Positions 63,164-64,000 of a stretch of DNA of 64,000 bases are shown piece by piece. The first letter of the stretch is position 1. The number at the start of each line of letters is the position of its first letter. Below the pieces are notes generated by a model. The model ran no database searches and was not told the DNA's origin. It saw only the letters and a program-made list of their open reading frames with translations. Source of the DNA: Microbulbifer aggregans (GTDB lineage Bacteria > Pseudomonadota > Gammaproteobacteria > Pseudomonadales > Cellvibrionaceae); assembly GCF_020524005.1 (NCBI RefSeq), contig NZ_JAIVKK010000003.1, forward strand, positions 590,872 to 654,871. Reading direction: 5' to 3'. The position numbers and the translations under genes are program-made.

Positions 63164-63542
63164 CGACCTCGCGCTTACTCCACGTCATTGCAAACAGGCG
63201 ATAGGCGCAATCAACAAAAAAGCCCCGCATTGCGGGGCTCTTTTATTTTTCGAAAATTAATGTCGACTTTAACAGAAAGTTGTAATTTACCATCTCGAAA
63301 ACCCCACAAAATCACAGGCTTTTACCATAATATTATAAAGCCGTTTTTAGGATAAACTTATAAAAGTTGGGGTTTCAAAAATTTTAGTAGACGGTAGCGC
63401 ACCATCCGTTCTGCAAACTCACCTGCGCATGATTTAGAAGCAGGTCAAGGTTAGACTGAAGGTCCCCAAAAGTTCAGTCCCCCAAAAGAAATAACCGCGA
63501 CCCGCGACAATGAGAATACGGCAATATCCGCTATTGCCGAAC
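63164..63542. other. Gap between S8 protease and the IS element
   Basis: Contains the terminator at 63221. The rest, up to the IS end, is AT-rich and has no gene. GGTCCCCAAAAGTTCAGTCC at about 63462-63481 faintly resembles an IS end but is not supported otherwise. Confidence 0.45.
63221..63250 (+). terminator. Terminator of the S8 protease gene
   Basis: AGCCCCGCA / TGCGGGGCT with a very tight loop, then CTTTTATTTTT. Confidence 0.9.
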
Positions 63543-63614
63543 TGTAGTGGCACACTGAATTTGGCCACCTGACTTTGAGTGATATTATCACGCTCAACGA
63601 GATCAGGTGAATTA

Positions 63615-63926
63615 ATGACCAAGTCAACAAAGAAGCGATTTGACCCCGAGTTCAGGCTCGAGGCAGCCCAACTGGTAGTCGACCAGAACTACACCGTGAA
63701 AGAGGCTTGCGAAGCCATGGGAGTCAGTAAATCCACGATGGAGTCGTGGATTCGGAAGCTGCGGGCAGAGCGAGGTGGCAAGGCGCCTGAAGGCATTGCT
63801 ATTACTCCCGAGCAACTTCGCATCCAAGAGCTAGAACGGAAGCTTAAGCGAGTCGAAGAAGAGAAAGAAATCCTAAAAAAGGCTACAGCTCTCTTGATGT
63901 CGGACTCGCTGAACAGTTCAAAATAA
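63615..63926 (+). CDS. IS3-family transposase OrfA
   Basis: 103 residues from the ATG at 63615 with AGGTGA 5 bases upstream. Helix-turn-helix [20 protein letters not shown] and a C-terminal leucine-zipper coiled coil ([20 protein letters not shown]), as in IS3 OrfA proteins. The A6G slippery run at 63875-63881 probably allows -1 frameshifting into OrfB to make the full transposase. Confidence 0.9.
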   Translation: MTKSTKKRFDPEFRLEAAQLVVDQNYTVKEACEAMGVSKSTMESWIRKLRAERGGKAPEGIAITPEQLRIQELERKLKRVEEEKEILKKATALLMSDSLNSSK

Positions 63927-64000
63927 TCGAGCGATTGCAGGGGAGCTACGCCGTTCAGCGGTTGTGCGACGTATTTGATGTGTACCGGAGCAGCTATCGG
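63899..64000 (+). CDS. IS3-family transposase OrfB, partial
   Basis: The -1 frame relative to OrfA reads [20 protein letters not shown] and [13 protein letters not shown] up to the window edge, the usual start of IS3 OrfB (HTH_21 region) ahead of the DDE domain. The gene is cut by the window. Confidence 0.85.

Larger units (their letters stand above)
63543..64000 (+). mobile_element. IS3-family insertion sequence, left part (runs off the window)
   Basis: A probable left end begins at TGTAGTGGCACACTGAATTT (63543), followed by OrfA and the beginning of OrfB in the -1 frame. The right end is outside the window, so the boundary and target duplication cannot be checked. Confidence 0.75.

Noticed and set aside
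63462..63481. Possible second IS end upstream of the IS3 element
   Set aside because: Short similarity only; no partner end or transposase remnant found.
1..64000. CRISPR arrays, tRNA and rRNA genes
   Set aside because: No regularly spaced repeats, cloverleaf-like or rRNA sequences were noticed on reading.

Overview
The window reads as chromosomal DNA of a marine, polysaccharide-degrading gammaproteobacterium, plausibly of the Microbulbifer/Cellvibrio type. This is inferred from gene content: a carbohydrate-type TonB receptor, a GH3 and a GH13 enzyme, several secreted proteins carrying chitin-type CBM5/12 modules with the AKWW signature, a secreted S8 protease with PKD and PPC domains, a MalT activator and a bactofilin. 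No rRNA, tRNA or CRISPR array was seen.

Region 1 (40-15432) is a six-gene minus-strand operon with almost no spacing: glycosyltransferase, 2537-residue iterative-type PKS, cytosolic polysaccharide deacetylase, MFS exporter, and two paralogous secreted CxxCH + CBM5/12 proteins. A divergent gene encodes a trans-acting enoyl reductase of the mycobacterial Rv2953/Rv2449c type. The PKS order is KS-AT-DH-(defective ER)-KR-ACP-C. With an enoyl reductase supplied in trans, this recalls fungal LovB/LovC. The sugar enzymes recall the logic of Nod factor synthesis. This is the strongest candidate for an undescribed biosynthetic system.

Region 2 (15582-22510) holds a TPR gene, a periplasmic M20 amidohydrolase and a decayed AbgT-type transporter. 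The 3' end of this pair recurs twice more, and two reversed orphan Rhs cassettes with small secreted or lipoprotein partners lie between the copies. One Rhs tip carries a metzincin-like zinc motif.

Region 3 (22639-32438) is mostly housekeeping and stress genes: CurA-type reductase, DJ-1 protein, a third CxxCH + CBM5/12 protein, RhlE helicase, GNAT, BASS symporter. It ends with a Crp/Fnr regulator divergent from a class II aldolase and a PhnZ/MIOX-like HD protein.

Region 4 (32597-44149) is a sugar-uptake regulon: TonB receptor, ROK regulator, ABC importer, GH3 enzyme and a secreted mosaic CBM protein. Three matching inverted repeats (6-bp core arms, 5-bp spacer) sit at the promoters and link the TonB receptor, the ABC-GH3 operon and the secreted protein to one regulator.

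Region 5 (44359-50804, plus 59165-60806) is a MalT regulon. Paired GGGGAGGAGG boxes lie 60-80 bases upstream of malT, a GH13 alpha-glucosidase and a GPH-type sugar transporter. An HDAC-family gene and a small thiol-hydrolase-like gene lie between.

Region 6 (51128-58993) has an L,D-transpeptidase and a five-gene minus-strand cluster: bactofilin, tandem methyltransferase-fold protein, ZorA-like and ZorB-like stator proteins, and an unknown CxxC protein. It resembles the Zorya ZorAB motor without any known Zorya effector and coupled to a cytoskeletal gene. This is the second candidate for a new system. The window ends with an S8 protease and the left part of an IS3-family element.
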